64,000 nt of DNA from Riptortus pedestris (taxonomy: Eukaryota > Arthropoda > Insecta > Hemiptera > Alydidae): NCBI GenBank assembly GCA_019009955.1, contig CM032228.1, forward strand, positions 177,505,001-177,569,000. The letters run 5' to 3'. The first letter of the stretch is position 1; each line of letters starts with the position of its first letter. Shown here piece by piece: positions 45,320 through 58,819 of the stretch. A program made the position numbers and the translations under genes. A model generated the notes under the pieces. That model did not search any database. It was not told where the DNA came from and saw nothing but the letters and a program-made list of their open reading frames with translations.

Positions 45320-45700
45320 GTAAAAAACCAAATTTTAGGAAATTTGTAGGGCTATACTAAAATGTTTCGAGACGAACGGGAGTGGTTTTTCCAGGAGAGG
45401 CTTACATGAAAAATCAGGGTTTCAATTTTCATTTGTTTCTCAGCAAACAAGCATATAACGAGTGTTGTTTAATTTGGTAATATATTTTCGGGTAGATTTG
45501 ATAAACTTATTTTATATAAAAAGTATAAACAAGACATGCTCTAAAAGAAAGTTAGAAAGGTTGTAGGGGTTGCCAAAATTAAACAATCGCGATAGTTCGT
45601 TTTCTGATCATTTCTGGTAAACGCGCATATAAAATAAGTTGTTTATTTTGTTATTTTGGGTAAATTTTATTTGATAAATATTTTTCGAATAACAATATTT
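45320..45700 (-). mobile_element. Degraded family C modules
   Basis: On the minus strand two module remnants are recognisable: (1) about 45340-45500, GACGAACGGGAGTGG, GGAGAGGCTTACATG and GTTGTTTAATTTGGTAATAT; (2) about 45545-45690, ATCGCGATAGTTCGTTTTCT, AAGTTGTTTATTTTGTTATT and GGGTAAATTTT. Each block matches the reverse complement of a family C module. Ends are lost. Confidence 0.6.
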
Positions 45701-48700
45701 AAACAAAGTACTTACATGAACGTAGAACTTGAGGCGATTATTAAATGAGAATTAATAATTAAATAAAATTAAATGAACTCAATATTTGTATTTTAGGAAG
45801 ACTAGATTTAAGTGTAGGTAATATTAATATTTATACACAGGAAGTAGAGTCTAAGGTTGATGAGAATTAAAAATCACGAAAATTCGTTTTCAATAAATAT
45901 ATTTTCCAGCTGGATGATTGTTCAGATCGAGTTTCTTAATGGTTATGTATTATATAAGCCAATAAAATATATGACTCATTAAAATATATTTGATAATGGC
46001 ATATTATGATAAAAGTTGTTATTTTTTTAGACTTCTGATAATTAAAATTGAGACACGGCTTCCTGGAAGTTTTATAAACCACCTCCACTCATTATTTCGC
46101 TTCTTTAATCTAATTAAATTCTTTTTTGTTTACTGTGATATTTATTTTCCCGATAAATTTGAACAATTATGAGAATCCGATTGTTTAATTTTATATTAAA
46201 TAATTTAAACAAAAAAATATGATAAATTTGCACAATATGTTGGTGCGGAAACACTCGTTAGAAAAAAAAAATAAATGAGATATTTAATATCTTATTTCTT
46301 TATATCCTAAACGACACAGGCATACGCCGTACTCGACAACCGGAACGTATTATCTATGATATGTTATTAGATCAACTGTGCACATTATTTATTTTTAGGC
46401 AAATAATCCTTACACAAAGTGGGATTTGGTCTGATTATTGTTTTTTTTTTTTTTTTTATTGTTAGATGATAGTAACGATGAATATTCTCAAAAGCTATGA
46501 TTTTTTTTGTGGACATAAAATAAATAAATATTTTTGTGGTTGGTGTTTTTGGGAAAGATATTTTTATTTATACATTCTTCTTAATAAATAACTATCCTTG
46601 ATTAAGATTTATATGGCCAATTGTGTTTGGAATATAGAAATTGGATTAAATAAGAAACCGTTTAAACTAAACTATAATACTCCATAGTTCCCAGAATGCA
46701 GTAAAGTTAGAACAAAAAAGTGAATACTGAGTCACTACGTAAATAGATTGGGTAGTGTTTTGTTTTCCAATGAATAAAATTTACATTCATTATTTAGTCT
46801 AAATATTTGTCACAGAAAGCCTTAGCTATGGTTTTTAATAGTGATGAATTGTATGCGTGATTATGATTTATATTGTTCTTAGTGCACTTTGAAGAGGCTT
46901 TGTTTAGTGACTCATTTTCATTTATTCTTCAAGACTTGTGCTCTATAATTACAAGACACTAAATATGCATATTGTACATAGTGAAGTGCATAAATATTTC
47001 AGGAGCAAAACCGGTATTGTAGCTAGTATTCTTTATAAAATTATTGTATGTTCTGCAAAGGTGTATTAACTAACCAGAGTAAGTGTCTCACGTTAATTCG
47101 ACGTAAATCTGCATGATTTTAAATTCTAGTTATTTTATGCTGAAGAATTTTAAAATTCATTAAAACCGTGTTATACCTTTTATTTTGTCAAAGTGGAATC
47201 TACGTTTTGGCGTTATAAAAGAGAAAGATGGGGGCTGAAAGGTTGTGGAATAGTAGGAAGAATGCATCGAAATTCCCTAGGGCAGGGCTTCGACTCCCGA
47301 CATCCGAATTAATTGAAAACGCCTGTATTTGGGTTGTCGTTTAATTCCCGGCTCTGGTATTCGGCTCGTTCTGCGGTCACTTTTGTATTTGAACGTGCCT
47401 TTTGAATCACGAATATTAGTCCTTCATTGGTGCTCTGTTTTTGATGCGGTTCTGGCTCACCTGCTCTATTTATGTTTCAATTTTTATTTTACACATTTTT
47501 TTTTTCAATTTGAAAAGATATTTAGACTATGCTTATTTTTTTAAATTGGGCCCATGAATATATAGGTTGTTTTATATGCTGTTTGCTTTTTGTTTCAGGT
47601 CAGTGTTGGTGAACTAGAAACTTTAATACTAACGAACTTGCATTCGTGTTTTCAGAGTTCTGCAAATTTTTCCAAGGTAAAATAACTCCTATTTGTTCAT
47701 AAGGTTTTGTTTTGTTCTTGTATGACTACCAATTACAAGAAATATATTTGGATATGTAGATTTGGGGATTAGTAAGAGTTACTGCTTTACGTGTGAGTTT
47801 GACCTTTACGGAACTTACGGACACTGGTTTCACGGGAGGATGTGTTTTGACATAGTTTTAAAGAAATAAGATTGCCTTGGACAAACGGAATTTATTTAGA
47901 GTTAGTTTTACAAAATAAATTCACCATGGCAAACCTGCTAGAGGAGGACGGTAACCTAATGGATAAACCGTACCAATAAGGCTACTTATTGTAAGCTCAA
48001 TAGTGAACTTTTAAATCTTCTAGGAAAACATGTGTGTAACGGAAAATCGGGACTCCTCAAGGAAAATACCAAGCAATCAGCTCATGTTCTGCAAAAGGAA
48101 AGTGAAATCAAAATAACTACTTGCAAATACTTTAACCATAAGGACTGATATACAGATGATTATTAAAGGTTTCATACCAATGAATTTCTCTATAAAAGAC
48201 ATCAATGACCAAGCTGGACTTGCATTGCAAACATTGCAGGCGTAACAAGATCTATTATACTCCTTCACTACCTGAGAATGGAAAATGAATACTAATACCT
48301 CTAAGTGGAGATGTAGCTTTAGGTACATTTGCCATTGACCAACTACCGAGAGTACGACTAGCAATTACTGAAGTTCTCTATTATTAAATGTATCGAGGCT
48401 TTCATTTCACCTTATTTATCCATAGAGTAGACTACTCATAGTATGGAGATGCAAAATAATTTCCAACGACCAACTACATTTATCCTTGAAATTACCGGGA
48501 AAAAAATTAAAATAATGATGATAACATCAATGTCGATCTTAATTTTCAAGGATTTAATAATAAAAATTAATATCATTTGAAAAAGACAAGTACTTATTTT
48601 GTGAGAAGAAATAGATATTTCTTTTCAATTTCTGCATTGATTTGAAGCAGTTAGAAATAGAATATTGCTGAGTGCTAATGGAATAAAAATACAGCTATCC

Positions 48701-51700
48701 TTATTACTCGAAAACAGCACCTCCAGTGCTTTTATTCGATTTAAAATTGAAATTCTTCGGAAATTGGAAAACAACAACCATAATGCTGGTACTGAAATAG
48801 GAATAGTATTCGCATTTCAAATAATCAGAGATCAATATTATACACATCTGGCCTTTCAAAAGTTCTAGAATGGAAATAGTTTATTCCCATAACTGATCTG
48901 ATGAAGCTTATCATCAAGATTATCATTTGATAACGCAGCAATAAGATACCACAGATTACACTGGCAGTTTCATGCGGCTTCCTTTGAGAAGGATATAAAC
49001 AAATTTGGTGAGAAGATATGAAGTTCTATCCAAACTATTGAATTAGTTTCATAAGAGTGGTATGTGAAAAATCACAAAACTCTCCTAAGTAATTAAAAGC
49101 TTAAGTAAAAATTACGGAAATTTCCATCATTGACTTTTATTATTTATCTACATGGTTGGTATCCCGAATGGCCTTTTCATTATTTTCACTTTATTCCAAA
49201 TACTCTCCTTCCGGAGGTGGGGTGCTCTTTATTTGCAGATAACTTTGTTACATTCTCCATAAGTGAATATACATGTTTATTGAAGATAAACTCAATAAAA
49301 CTATTAAGAATATAGGAAAAGTCACTAAGATACGTGAAATACCTGCTTGTTTGTTTGATTTTGGGCAAAAAACATTGCGGTCATCAATGCCCAACACTCT
49401 TCCGACCGTATTTGAGTTCCCCAGTCATGGGAAGTCACAGGCACACGCACGCTAGGCCGACTTATATGTACATTTTTTTTTGGGTAAGGGGAGGGTTCTA
49501 GGCCGTATGCCTTTAAACCTTATTGACTTATTAAGACAGAATACATTTTCAAACAAGCTATTTAAATAGATACCAAGAAGAATTATTGGACGAAGTATTA
49601 TACTATTATTAGTTAGACTTAACCTATGGACTACAAAAAAAACTAACATTTCTAATTGACTATTAAATAACAGCATTAAACCAAACATTATGCTTAAAGC
49701 TCATTAAAATAACTTTAACGTGCTTTGATTCGAGTATTAACATCATAATTTATTCCATTCGTAGTAAATATATACCAGTCTCTGTTGTAAAATTGTGTTT
49801 GAAATACGTTATGAAAGAAAAAAACAACTCTTTTTACGCTATTTGATTTCCATATTAAAGCCATATTTTTTAGCTTACATAATTTTTATAATTACGATAT
49901 TCAAATGCCAGGAAAACTTCTTCAGGAAGCTTAAAATCATGCATCATTGATCCACAAGAGAACAATTTCTCCATTACATTGAGGGATCAAACTAGTATAT
50001 AGCGAAATCAGTATGCTAATATGGCCAAACAAACAGTAATGCCAGTATAAGCTTCGAGGATAATATATTAATATCAATTAGCAAGAGTAAATAATAAGAG
50101 GGCCTAATAATTATAATCTAATAATGACTCTGCACTGTTTACTCTACCATCTATCTGCAAAAACTGCTGTCGAAATGATCAGTCGTTCATCAGGAAATCA
50201 CCACTGGGGCACAATGCAAAATATTAACTACACACATCTGTAATGAAATAATTTCAGCGAATTTTTCTTTCTGGTACATGGTAGGTTGCTTCGAATAACA
50301 TTGTCACAGGACCAAGATATTCGATTTCTTTTCATGCTTCTAGATAAAAAAAATCCGTTCGTTTACATATGTTTTATATATTCATATAAATATTTATGAA
50401 TGCATCTATGACTAATATTTTAGTGACTCGAAGAATATATATTCATAAACATGATAATTTTCGGTAGAATAAAATACAAAATTACGAGAGGAACTTACAA
50501 AAATGCGTGCTTGCTCTAAGGTTTAAAACTATTTAAATAATCGATTTAGCGAAAGAACACTATTAGGCCTTTATAAGTTCTAATCATAGGAGATTAATAG
50601 AATCATAGAAGAGAGTTTAAGTATTTTCCTATAACATTGCTATTGAAACGAACTCAATGTAAATAAAAATGAAAGTGTGAAAACGAGTAGTTAAACAAGA
50701 TTTACATATGAGGACGATGAGTTTTAAATGTGGATGGACTTAATTTTGAAATGATAAAAGCATCTAAGAAGACGAAGCTAGTTTTGATGTAACATTAAGT
50801 TTAGTGAGTGGATTTAAATATAGTGTACGAACTTATACACATTTATTAAAGGGATAAAACGTTTTAGAGAAGGTGAATTACGAAGAGTTTGAATAAAGTG
50901 TTTGATTATTATAATTAGCTACATTAGAATATTTTGTAATTTACATTTTTCTATGCTTTAAAATATTTTTAATTCTGAATAGTAGCTGGGGAGATCTTTT
51001 TGCATTACGAAGTGAAATTGTTTATTAATTTTTAATTTGATTTAAATTTTGTCTGTTGAAATTACATTCATTCTTCATCCTTTACTCATGCCTCTAAAAC
51101 GACGAAATATTGACTGCTAAGGCTTATTAATAAGTTAATTATATTCTCTGTTTTTAAGAAACTTTGCCAATTAAACTTGAACATCGGCATCTAAGATGCC
51201 GATTTATATTATAATATTCTCTACGAAACATGGTTGGATTGTTTATTATTTTTAGGAATCCCTATTTTGAAGCATTTCCTTTTTAAAAGCATTGCTTTTT
51301 GGGTTGAATCATGAGAAATATTGCAAGTGCATGAGGTATGGAAGCCAGCAGGTAAGTCGTTGAGCCATGTTTCTTGCCCCAAGGTAGGAAATTCAATTTC
51401 TTGAAAGCAAGATGTCTTGTATCGTATAAAGCCATGGAATTTACTCTTTGAAGAAATCCCTTCTCCATTACGCTCCCACAATATTCGAACCGCGTTCCTT
51501 TCCATTCTGCATTACAATTTATTTTTTTCTTTAAATTACCAGTCTTCAGATTTTCCACCAATTTTACGGTTGGTACTGCTAATCAAGAGGTTTAGTAAAA
51601 GCCATTAATGTTTAAATTTACTGTGAAAGAAAAATTACCATAAAAGTGTCACTTTTTAAATTCACTACTCTTTTGAGAAATTTTGTCTAATATTTGTAAC

Positions 51701-52166
51701 TTTTTTGTTTCCTTTCAGCACTATTCTGCTAGCGTAGTTTTATCAAATTTTTATAATTACTTGTTGCTATTTTCCGAGATAGATTCTGCCTTAAAGTCGC
51801 AAAGGAATTCAACATTGTTGTTTGACAATCTTATCGAAATGATCTCATTGATTTGTAAATTAATATTTCTTGCTGTAAATTTATACTTTTTGAAAATTGG
51901 TAGAAAATGAGTCTGACTATTTTTCCAGACATCCAATAGTTTCTCTCTTGGAGTTACAAGTATTATTATTATTGTTTAAGTTAAATTAAATTGTTCATGC
52001 TTTACAATTACTGATTTAAAAAAGGAGACTTATGGGCATAGAAATTTCTATTTATTTAATGTGAGGTACACTTACCATTACAATTCCAACAACTAAAAAT
52101 AACTGAATCAAAAACTTCTTATAACTAGTGTATATCAAGAATCACCCTCCTTGATCTCCATTTAAT
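45701..52166. other. 6.4-kb AT-rich stretch without a recognised gene
   Basis: No transposon family, RNA gene or coding signal was recognised. Small items are a T-run at 46441-46457, a 9-bp-arm hairpin (ATCGGCATC TAA GATGCCGAT, 51183-51203), and box-B-like GGGCTTCGACTCCCG near 47285 without a SINE context. It could be intergenic or intronic. Confidence 0.45.
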
Positions 52167-52600
52167 AAAAAAGTCCGTCACGCAGGGGCTGCGTAAACTA
52201 AGCAGATTTCCCACGTGAGGTTTTACCATAAAGAAATTTCACGTGAGCCGAGCAGTTAATGAAACGGCCGAACTAGCTTTTGGCGGGAAAGACACCGCCC
52301 GTTAGCCGCCCAGGATTTAATAAAAATGCAAATATCTCGGTTAATATTCAAGATAGAGAATAAATGTATATAACAATATTTATAGTAAATTTAATTTGTA
52401 ATAAGATTGATTCTGTACAATTTTTCGATCCGACGAATAGTAACGGAGATATTTCGAAAACCCTCCCCTCTATACCCCCCCCCCCTTCCATTTCAGCCGT
52501 TAACGAACTTGATCTTTCTTTTTACATAAAACGACTAAATATCGAGTTTGGTAACGATCAAACAAAAATTGCGACCGCTAGAGAGGTAACAGACAAATCG
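52167..52600 (-). mobile_element. Family H copy, 5'-truncated before the microsatellite
   Basis: The left end is a well-preserved 3' terminus (AAAAAAGTCCGTCACGCAGG, GGCTGCGTAAACTAAGCAGA, TTTCCCACGTGAG). The core continues through CAAATATCTCGGTTAATATT, TTTTTCGATCCGACGAATAG, a C-run and AACGATCAAACAAAAATTGC to AGAGAGGTAACAGACAAAT. It stops there, exactly where (TA)n begins in other copies. Confidence 0.88.
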
Positions 52601-53587
52601 TGTGTTCGATTGCATTGGTAATAGAAAGTTATTTAGCGACTAAATCAACAAACTGTTTAGTCTCAGAATGTCTAGAAACCATTAACATTTTAGTATAAAG
52701 TTGAAGACAATAAAAAAAAAAATTGGCAATACATCCTTCTAATTATTCAATAAATGTCATCAATATTAATCATTAAGAATCATATAAAATAAAAAAAATA
52801 TCATTAGGTACATTTATACACAGAAAAGAATGACATACAATAATATATGACAAATATAAAAACTTCCAAACAGAATTAGCATAAACAGAAACATGATAAT
52901 TATATATTTGTTTGCTATGATACGAAGACATCGTAGGTGCCTTGGCACATTGGTGAATAGAATTGCTACCAAGAAATACGAAATATAATATATAAATAAC
53001 AAAAGCGTTACGAAACCGGAAAAAGTAATAAATTAAGTATTGAAATAAGGGTTTAAATATAGCAAAATCAAAACGACTAAAGGAATGCTTATTCCATAGC
53101 TGGGGCATGGTGTATAAATCCTCAGACAAGATGTCCACCAGCTACTGAAGTTGGTGTAAGAGCCTTTCAGTACATGTCCCACGGGTTTTGAGATCCCTAA
53201 AGATTATTTGTTGTTCGTCCCTTATGAAGATCCAGCATTACAGCAATCTTCTTTTGACTAAGGTCACATCCAATGTAAGAGTTTTCCTACTTGGAAGTTA
53301 CTAAGCCTGAAGGATGGACTTACAATTTAGACATCCACCTCCAATATCTTCTCATCTCACTTAAGTATATTTGTGGATCTATATTTCCCACCGCGGTGTG
53401 GGTAAGATTTCTTCACCGCGAACATAGAATTCATGTCCAGATGAAGTTGTGTGGTCATTATGACTGCATCGTGCCCGTCCACAATGCGAAACGTATCAAT
53501 TCGGGATAATATTAGTCTCTACGCTTACGCAAACTCTCTAAAATGACATCTGACCATTCCTAAGTTCGCAACATCTCAGTACCTTAA
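52601..53587. other. Stretch without a recognised gene
   Basis: Open frames at 52773-53138 (minus) and 53291-53509 (plus) have no recognisable domain. No repeat was identified. Confidence 0.45.
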
Positions 53588-53765
53588 AGTACCTTCCCTT
53601 AAAGGAACTATTCAAGTTATATTCATCATATTCCAAACAATTCTTGAAATGTCTATCGAACCTAATTAGTAGATTATGAAAATAAGGTCTGGTTTATATA
53701 TATATATATATATGTGTGTGGAAACTCGTCTGTTACCTCGATATATAAACATTTCATTTAAATTT
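53588..53765 (+). mobile_element. Degenerate family H 5' half
   Basis: The order CTTCCCTTAAAGGAA, CTATTCAAGTTATATTCATC, TTCTTGAAATGTCTATCGAA, TTATGAAAATAAGGTCTGG, a short TA tract and CTCGTCTGTTACCTCGATAT follows the family 5' half with many changes. The 3' half is absent. Confidence 0.6.
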
Positions 53766-53875
53766 TATTTTCTGCTTCCATTTTTTTACATATATAACAG
53801 AAATAATACGTTTCATGATTAAACAAATGGAGAAGTAAAATGAAAGTAACTCAATATAAACGCCATCATACAATA

Positions 53876-54094
53876 TTTTATTTATTTATTAACGTTCACT
53901 TACACAACTAGGGCTAATTGGGACGGATTATCTACAGGTTTCTTTTCTAGTCAGGGTGGGACTAAGGATTTTATTTAATGAATTCAGTCACTAAATAAAT
54001 TCCTTTGCCCAGGCGGGAATCAAACTCGCCACTCTAGGTTTACCATGTGAGATTAAAGGGAAGGCTTTAACTTACATGGCTAACCTGAGCCCCG
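53876..54094 (-). mobile_element. Complete tRNA-derived SINE with target duplication
   Basis: On the minus strand it starts CGGGGCTCAGGTTAGCCATG (a tRNA-like box A). It continues with a box-B region GGCGAGTTTGATTCCCGCC, then GGGCAAAGGAATTTATTTAG, TTAGTCCCACCCTGACTAG, ATAATCCGTCCCAATTAGCC and a TTAATAAATAAATAAA tail. It is flanked by ATCATACAATA (53865-53875) and ATCACACAATA (54095-54105), an 11-bp target duplication with one change. The 219-bp length is normal for a SINE. Transcription would be by RNA polymerase III from the internal boxes. Confidence 0.9.
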
Positions 54095-54105
54095 ATCACA
54101 CAATA

Positions 54106-56835
54106 AGGAAGTCCCTAACCCTGTGATTTGTCTTAAAAAGAACATTTTAATAGCGGTGCTTGGAACCCTGTAAGTTAATTCATAAACTAATATAAAAAAA
54201 ATTACCACTAAAGGCACATGAGTTTAATGAAGAATTGTATGTGTATAGCTGTCCAAAATAAAACGTATGTCAAACGTTCTAGATACTACAAGAACACAAT
54301 ATATTCCTTAACTCGAGGGATAAGGTCTTTCAAAGGCTGCTTGATCTTCTAAGCAGTTGAGATCCCAATTGTACCCAACTTAGCCCTTATCTTCGCCGAG
54401 ACTTAGCCCAGATAAGGAATGGAGACTGGAAACAGCTTCATCTTCTCCTACTCTTACAAACCATTCCTTTTCATGTTCCTGGCCAATTTTTTCTTGTGCC
54501 CTTGTTGTTCTAAGCTATCCGCTAAATTATCATGTTAGCCATTTACCACTGCAATATGCATGATATACCGTGATTCACTCTCGTAACTCATCTGTGTTCC
54601 TTGGGATACGAATAAATTTCAATCGGACAAAAATCCTGAATTAAAAAAGAGGTTTTGATAAATACTTGGAGTTAACGAATGTTGCCTCTAGAGAGTGTTG
54701 AGTGACTTAAAAGACCCCGTAAAGGATATGACAAAGTAAAGGATTTTAATGATGCATGCAGTGCGATGAGGAATCGAAGGGAAGTAGTGCTCAGAGCTGT
54801 TATTTCGGTTACATAATTATCGTGCCCCACATAAAGGAGGATGATTTTGAAAATTAAATGACAATTTTACTACATTTAACATTTTGATTTGTAACATTTA
54901 TTTCATATTGTAAAATAAAATCAGAATCTAGCTATTCCACTTTGTAGAAACAAAACTATTCAGTTATTGTTGCCTATAATATTGTGCTTGAACTTATATT
55001 GCACTTTTTCTAAGTAATGAGTGCCATTTTCTCTCATGAACCACCCCTTTGACGTGGAGCAATGAAATTGTATGATATCACTTTAAATAGTAATTTGTCT
55101 TGGATGTTATGCTGGTCTAATTGACCCTAAAGCTTCCTTTTTTTCCCATCTGCAGTCCTGAAAGAACTGGCATTACATAATTCCATCGGGTATCTTCGTC
55201 TACGACCATACATTGGATAGCCATTATAGTGCATTCAGTTCTCAAACGCATACTCATGACGCGATTCTTCGAAAAATTTCTTCAAATCTCAACTAAAACA
55301 TTTTGAAAATATAACTGACAAATTTTGGTTTGGGTTCAAGTCTTCCAAGATGTCAGCTGCGAAATTACTCGTAATATATCATCGTAAAATTAGTTCAAAT
55401 TAGCCTCAAAGTTTAGAATGGAATTTTTCGCGAAAGCTTCATATAAAGAGGGTTTTCCGAATATACGTCTATTATATTTTTTGCAAGTTGAAATCAAAGT
55501 CATATACTCCTTTATGAACTAATTTGATACATTTTCCTCATGATGGGTTCCCCGAAGGCTGGTTATTCACTTTCACGATCCATTTCAAAAGCCTAACACC
55601 CGTGCTATATATATCCATATTGAATGTCTAGAAGTAACTGTTAATTACCTGTCATAAAACTTCACAAATCCGCAGGTTAGTTGTTGCAATCAGTTCTACC
55701 AAATCTTTGCCTACATTTGAGGATCTTTCGGAGGGCTACCACTGCTCAGGGTTTTCGAAGAAAGCCAGCCTTGCAACCATCGTTAATCCGTTACCTTGCC
55801 CACTAAGGTGCCGAAGTTGGCCCCATAGCCTCTGCTACCGCCATTCCTCGGACTTTGGACAAAATCATTTTTTTTACTGAAGTTCATTACTGTTAAATTG
55901 AATTGATGATTATACTTTCTTCAATAAGATCGGCATTTTTCATGATTTTCGCTCACATTAAGGGGAAAAAATGTTGGACTGTTTACTAAGATGAGGGCAC
56001 GGAATTAAAACTTTTAGTGGTCTTCGAGGATTATTGAAGATTTAATCAACATTTAAGAAAAACGGGTTTCTAGACAAGGTGTGATTGTATTTTGAAAAAA
56101 GTAAATTATTGCATTTGCCTATAGATATAGAAGTGGGGGAGCTACATTCTGGAAAAATAATAACTTAATTAATTTAAGATGTTATAAGTGAACACCTAGT
56201 TACAGTAGGATTTTTGTTGAATAATCCAACTGAGACACATTGGTGTCTTCTCTGAGTGCGTGTGCTTTATTTCCTGATGAAATAAAGAAGACAGACGATT
56301 GAGTATTATAAATGAAGTGAAACACGTAGAGAGCTTTATTGGAATAAACATTTTGCTTAAACGATTTGTTTATGTAATTAGACCTTCTGCATTTGCAACA
56401 AATTAATTATTAATGTAACCAATTCTCTCTCTAATTAATTGAAGGACCTACTTAGGCATTATCTGCCTAGTAACAGTTACATTTGTTTACAGAGACTTAG
56501 TGATAAACATACGGGGAGCTGTTTTTGTATGTTCTCTAGGTGGGTGTGCTTTATCCCCCTGACAGTATGCAGAAGACAGAGAGCCTCATTCGCTCTGCAG
56601 CTCTGCAGAAACACCTTCTAGATTTCTTTAGTTGAATTTTTTAGTACCCAATCTCGCCAGCACAAGACTCAACGAGCTAGAAGCCTTCTTAGAGAAGGAG
56701 AGAGGCCATGATGTAATCACTACTTTCTTGATGGCCCAGCATCTCCATTCACTATTTTGAAATATTGATGACATTTAGTTACTGAATAAGGACTGAGAAA
56801 ACCTCTTTGTTTCAGCATTACTAAAAATGATTTTG
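54106..56835. other. Stretch without a recognised gene
   Basis: A short family H fragment lies at about 55248-55292 (ACTCATGACGCGATTCTTCG, AAAAATTTCTTCAAAT). A weak ~65-bp direct similarity links 56240-56300 and 56520-56585 (GTGTGCTTTAT..GA..GAAGACAGA). Nothing else was recognised. Confidence 0.45.
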
Positions 56836-57054
56836 TTGTTATTATTTATTACTGCTTACTTTGTGCTGCAAACATTAATTGGACGGCATATCTATTGGTT
56901 ATCGCCTTTTTCTATCCTGGGTGGGACTCAGGAGTTTATTTAATGAGCTCGTCACTAAAAAAAATCCATTTGCCTTGGTGAGATTTGAACTCACGACCCA
57001 AGGTACTAAGTGTGGTTAAGACCTACGCTTTAACTCACATGGCTAACCTGAGCC
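56836..57054 (-). mobile_element. tRNA-derived SINE, complete but diverged
   Basis: On the minus strand it starts GGGCTCAGGTTAGCCATGTG, AGTTAAAGCG, and has a box-B-like GTCGTGAGTTCAAATCTCAC. The body GGATTTTTTTTAGTGACGAG, CTCCTGAGTCCCACCCAGG follows, with a tail of AATAAATAATAA. It is a full-length but older copy of the same family as 53.9 kb. Confidence 0.85.
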
Positions 57055-57549
57055 CATAAAAAACTAATTTTTTTTTTTTTTAATCCCACGTGAAATAACA
57101 ATCAAAAATACTTTCTATGATATAAAATATATTTGCAATTTGCATTTCTATACTTGCAAAATTTATTTTTATCATCGGGTTATACATTTATAAAATACCT
57201 ATTTCCGTATTTGTTTAAGAATGACATGCAAACAATCATAATAAGTAGTTTTACAGTATTCAATACTCCTTTAATAAGCGATTATGGCCTGTTTTGGACG
57301 TAAGCAAAAGAAAAATAAACGCATATAAAAAATAAAAAAAAAACCTTGAGCACATCCTGCAAAGGAAATATGTTTATAGCAGCCTTAATTATATTCATAT
57401 TATATTTTGTTGTCCTCGGTCAGCTTGGTGGTATAAAGTGAAAAAGACTGCTTCTCTGACGTTCAAATACTTTTTATTATTTTTATTGAAGCCTAAAATG
57501 CGAATATACATCAAATGCTGAGAGTTAACTTCTTAGAATAAAACTGGTG

Positions 57550-57612
<63 letters not shown>

Positions 57613-57976
57613 TTTAAGTAACTCGTTCTATCTAAATAAATATAAATGTAAATGGAGGATTACATTGAAATTGGGAAGTAATAAAATATTAAGCCCTGTA
57701 ATTAATAATGGTGGTTTTTAGACAGCAATTTACAACTGCAATGGCTTCGGATAGTGCATTAATGAAACGTTTAAAATTAAAAACAAATTGTATTTGGATT
57801 TTACTCTTTTAAAATTTAAAACCTGTTATTTGGTTGTGTATTTATATGTTGGGCAGCAATAAAAATAATACAGAAATATCAGTCACAGTATCTTGGTTTC
57901 ATACATACCCGAATATTTGTAAAAAAAAAAAGGAAAAAAGGAATCTTTGATTGCTGTCATTTCTATGCTTGACTAA
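57055..57976. other. Stretch with (TA)n, no recognised gene
   Basis: A (TA)n tract lies at 57554-57605, flanked by GTGTAATATA and CAGAATTTTAAG, without family H or C borders. No coding signal was seen. Confidence 0.5.
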
Positions 57977-58755
57977 TAAAAGTCCGTCACGCAGGGGCTG
58001 CGTAAGCTAAGCAGATTTCCCTCGTGAAGTTTAGTAATCTACATACTGGTAACACAACACCACCCTGAATAAATACAAACGGAAATAAGAAGTCTTTCAT
58101 CCAATTTCCATAACCTGCCGACAGGAAGTGTTAGAAATGTAAACAAACGGGTCTTCCCACCACACACCGGAAAGAAAACCAATTACTGAAATATATCAGA
58201 ATATAACATATTAATTTTATTGAGAACTATTTATTATATCTAGTACTGTAATTAATAATCACTCAGAATGATTATCTCAATCAATCAAATTTTAGTAGTC
58301 CGAAATCTTAAAACGGGAGGGGGGGGTTCTCCAGGATATGTTTACAGGTATCTCGTATAATAAAGCTCTCGTGAATACAATTTTTGGTATTTAAGCTTCG
58401 AATAATGTGATTTATTATGTAGCAGAGTTTTGATTATGTAACATGAGTAGAAGTGGCGGCTTGCTAAAGGCTGGAAACTAAAAAATTCAAATATCTCGGT
58501 TAATATTCAAGATAGTGAATAAATGTATATACCAATAATTATAGTACATTTAATTTTCAATAAGATTGGTCTTATGCCATATTTCGATCCAACATATGGT
58601 AACGGAGATAATTCGAATTTTCGAAAATCCTCCCCTCTAAACCCCCCTCCCCCTGGCTCGATTTCAGCCGTTAACAAACTTGATCTTTCTTTTTACATAA
58701 AACGACGAGTTTGGTAACGATTAAACAATAATTGCGACCACTAGAGCGGTAATTG

Positions 58756-58819
<64 letters not shown>

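Noticed and set aside
47275..47300. Box-B-like GGGCTTCGACTCCCG suggesting a tRNA or SINE
   Set aside because: No box A at the right distance, no SINE body and no cloverleaf can be drawn.
51183..51203. Nine-bp-arm hairpin resembling a terminator
   Set aside because: Intrinsic terminators are bacterial. No T-run or gene end accompanies it here.
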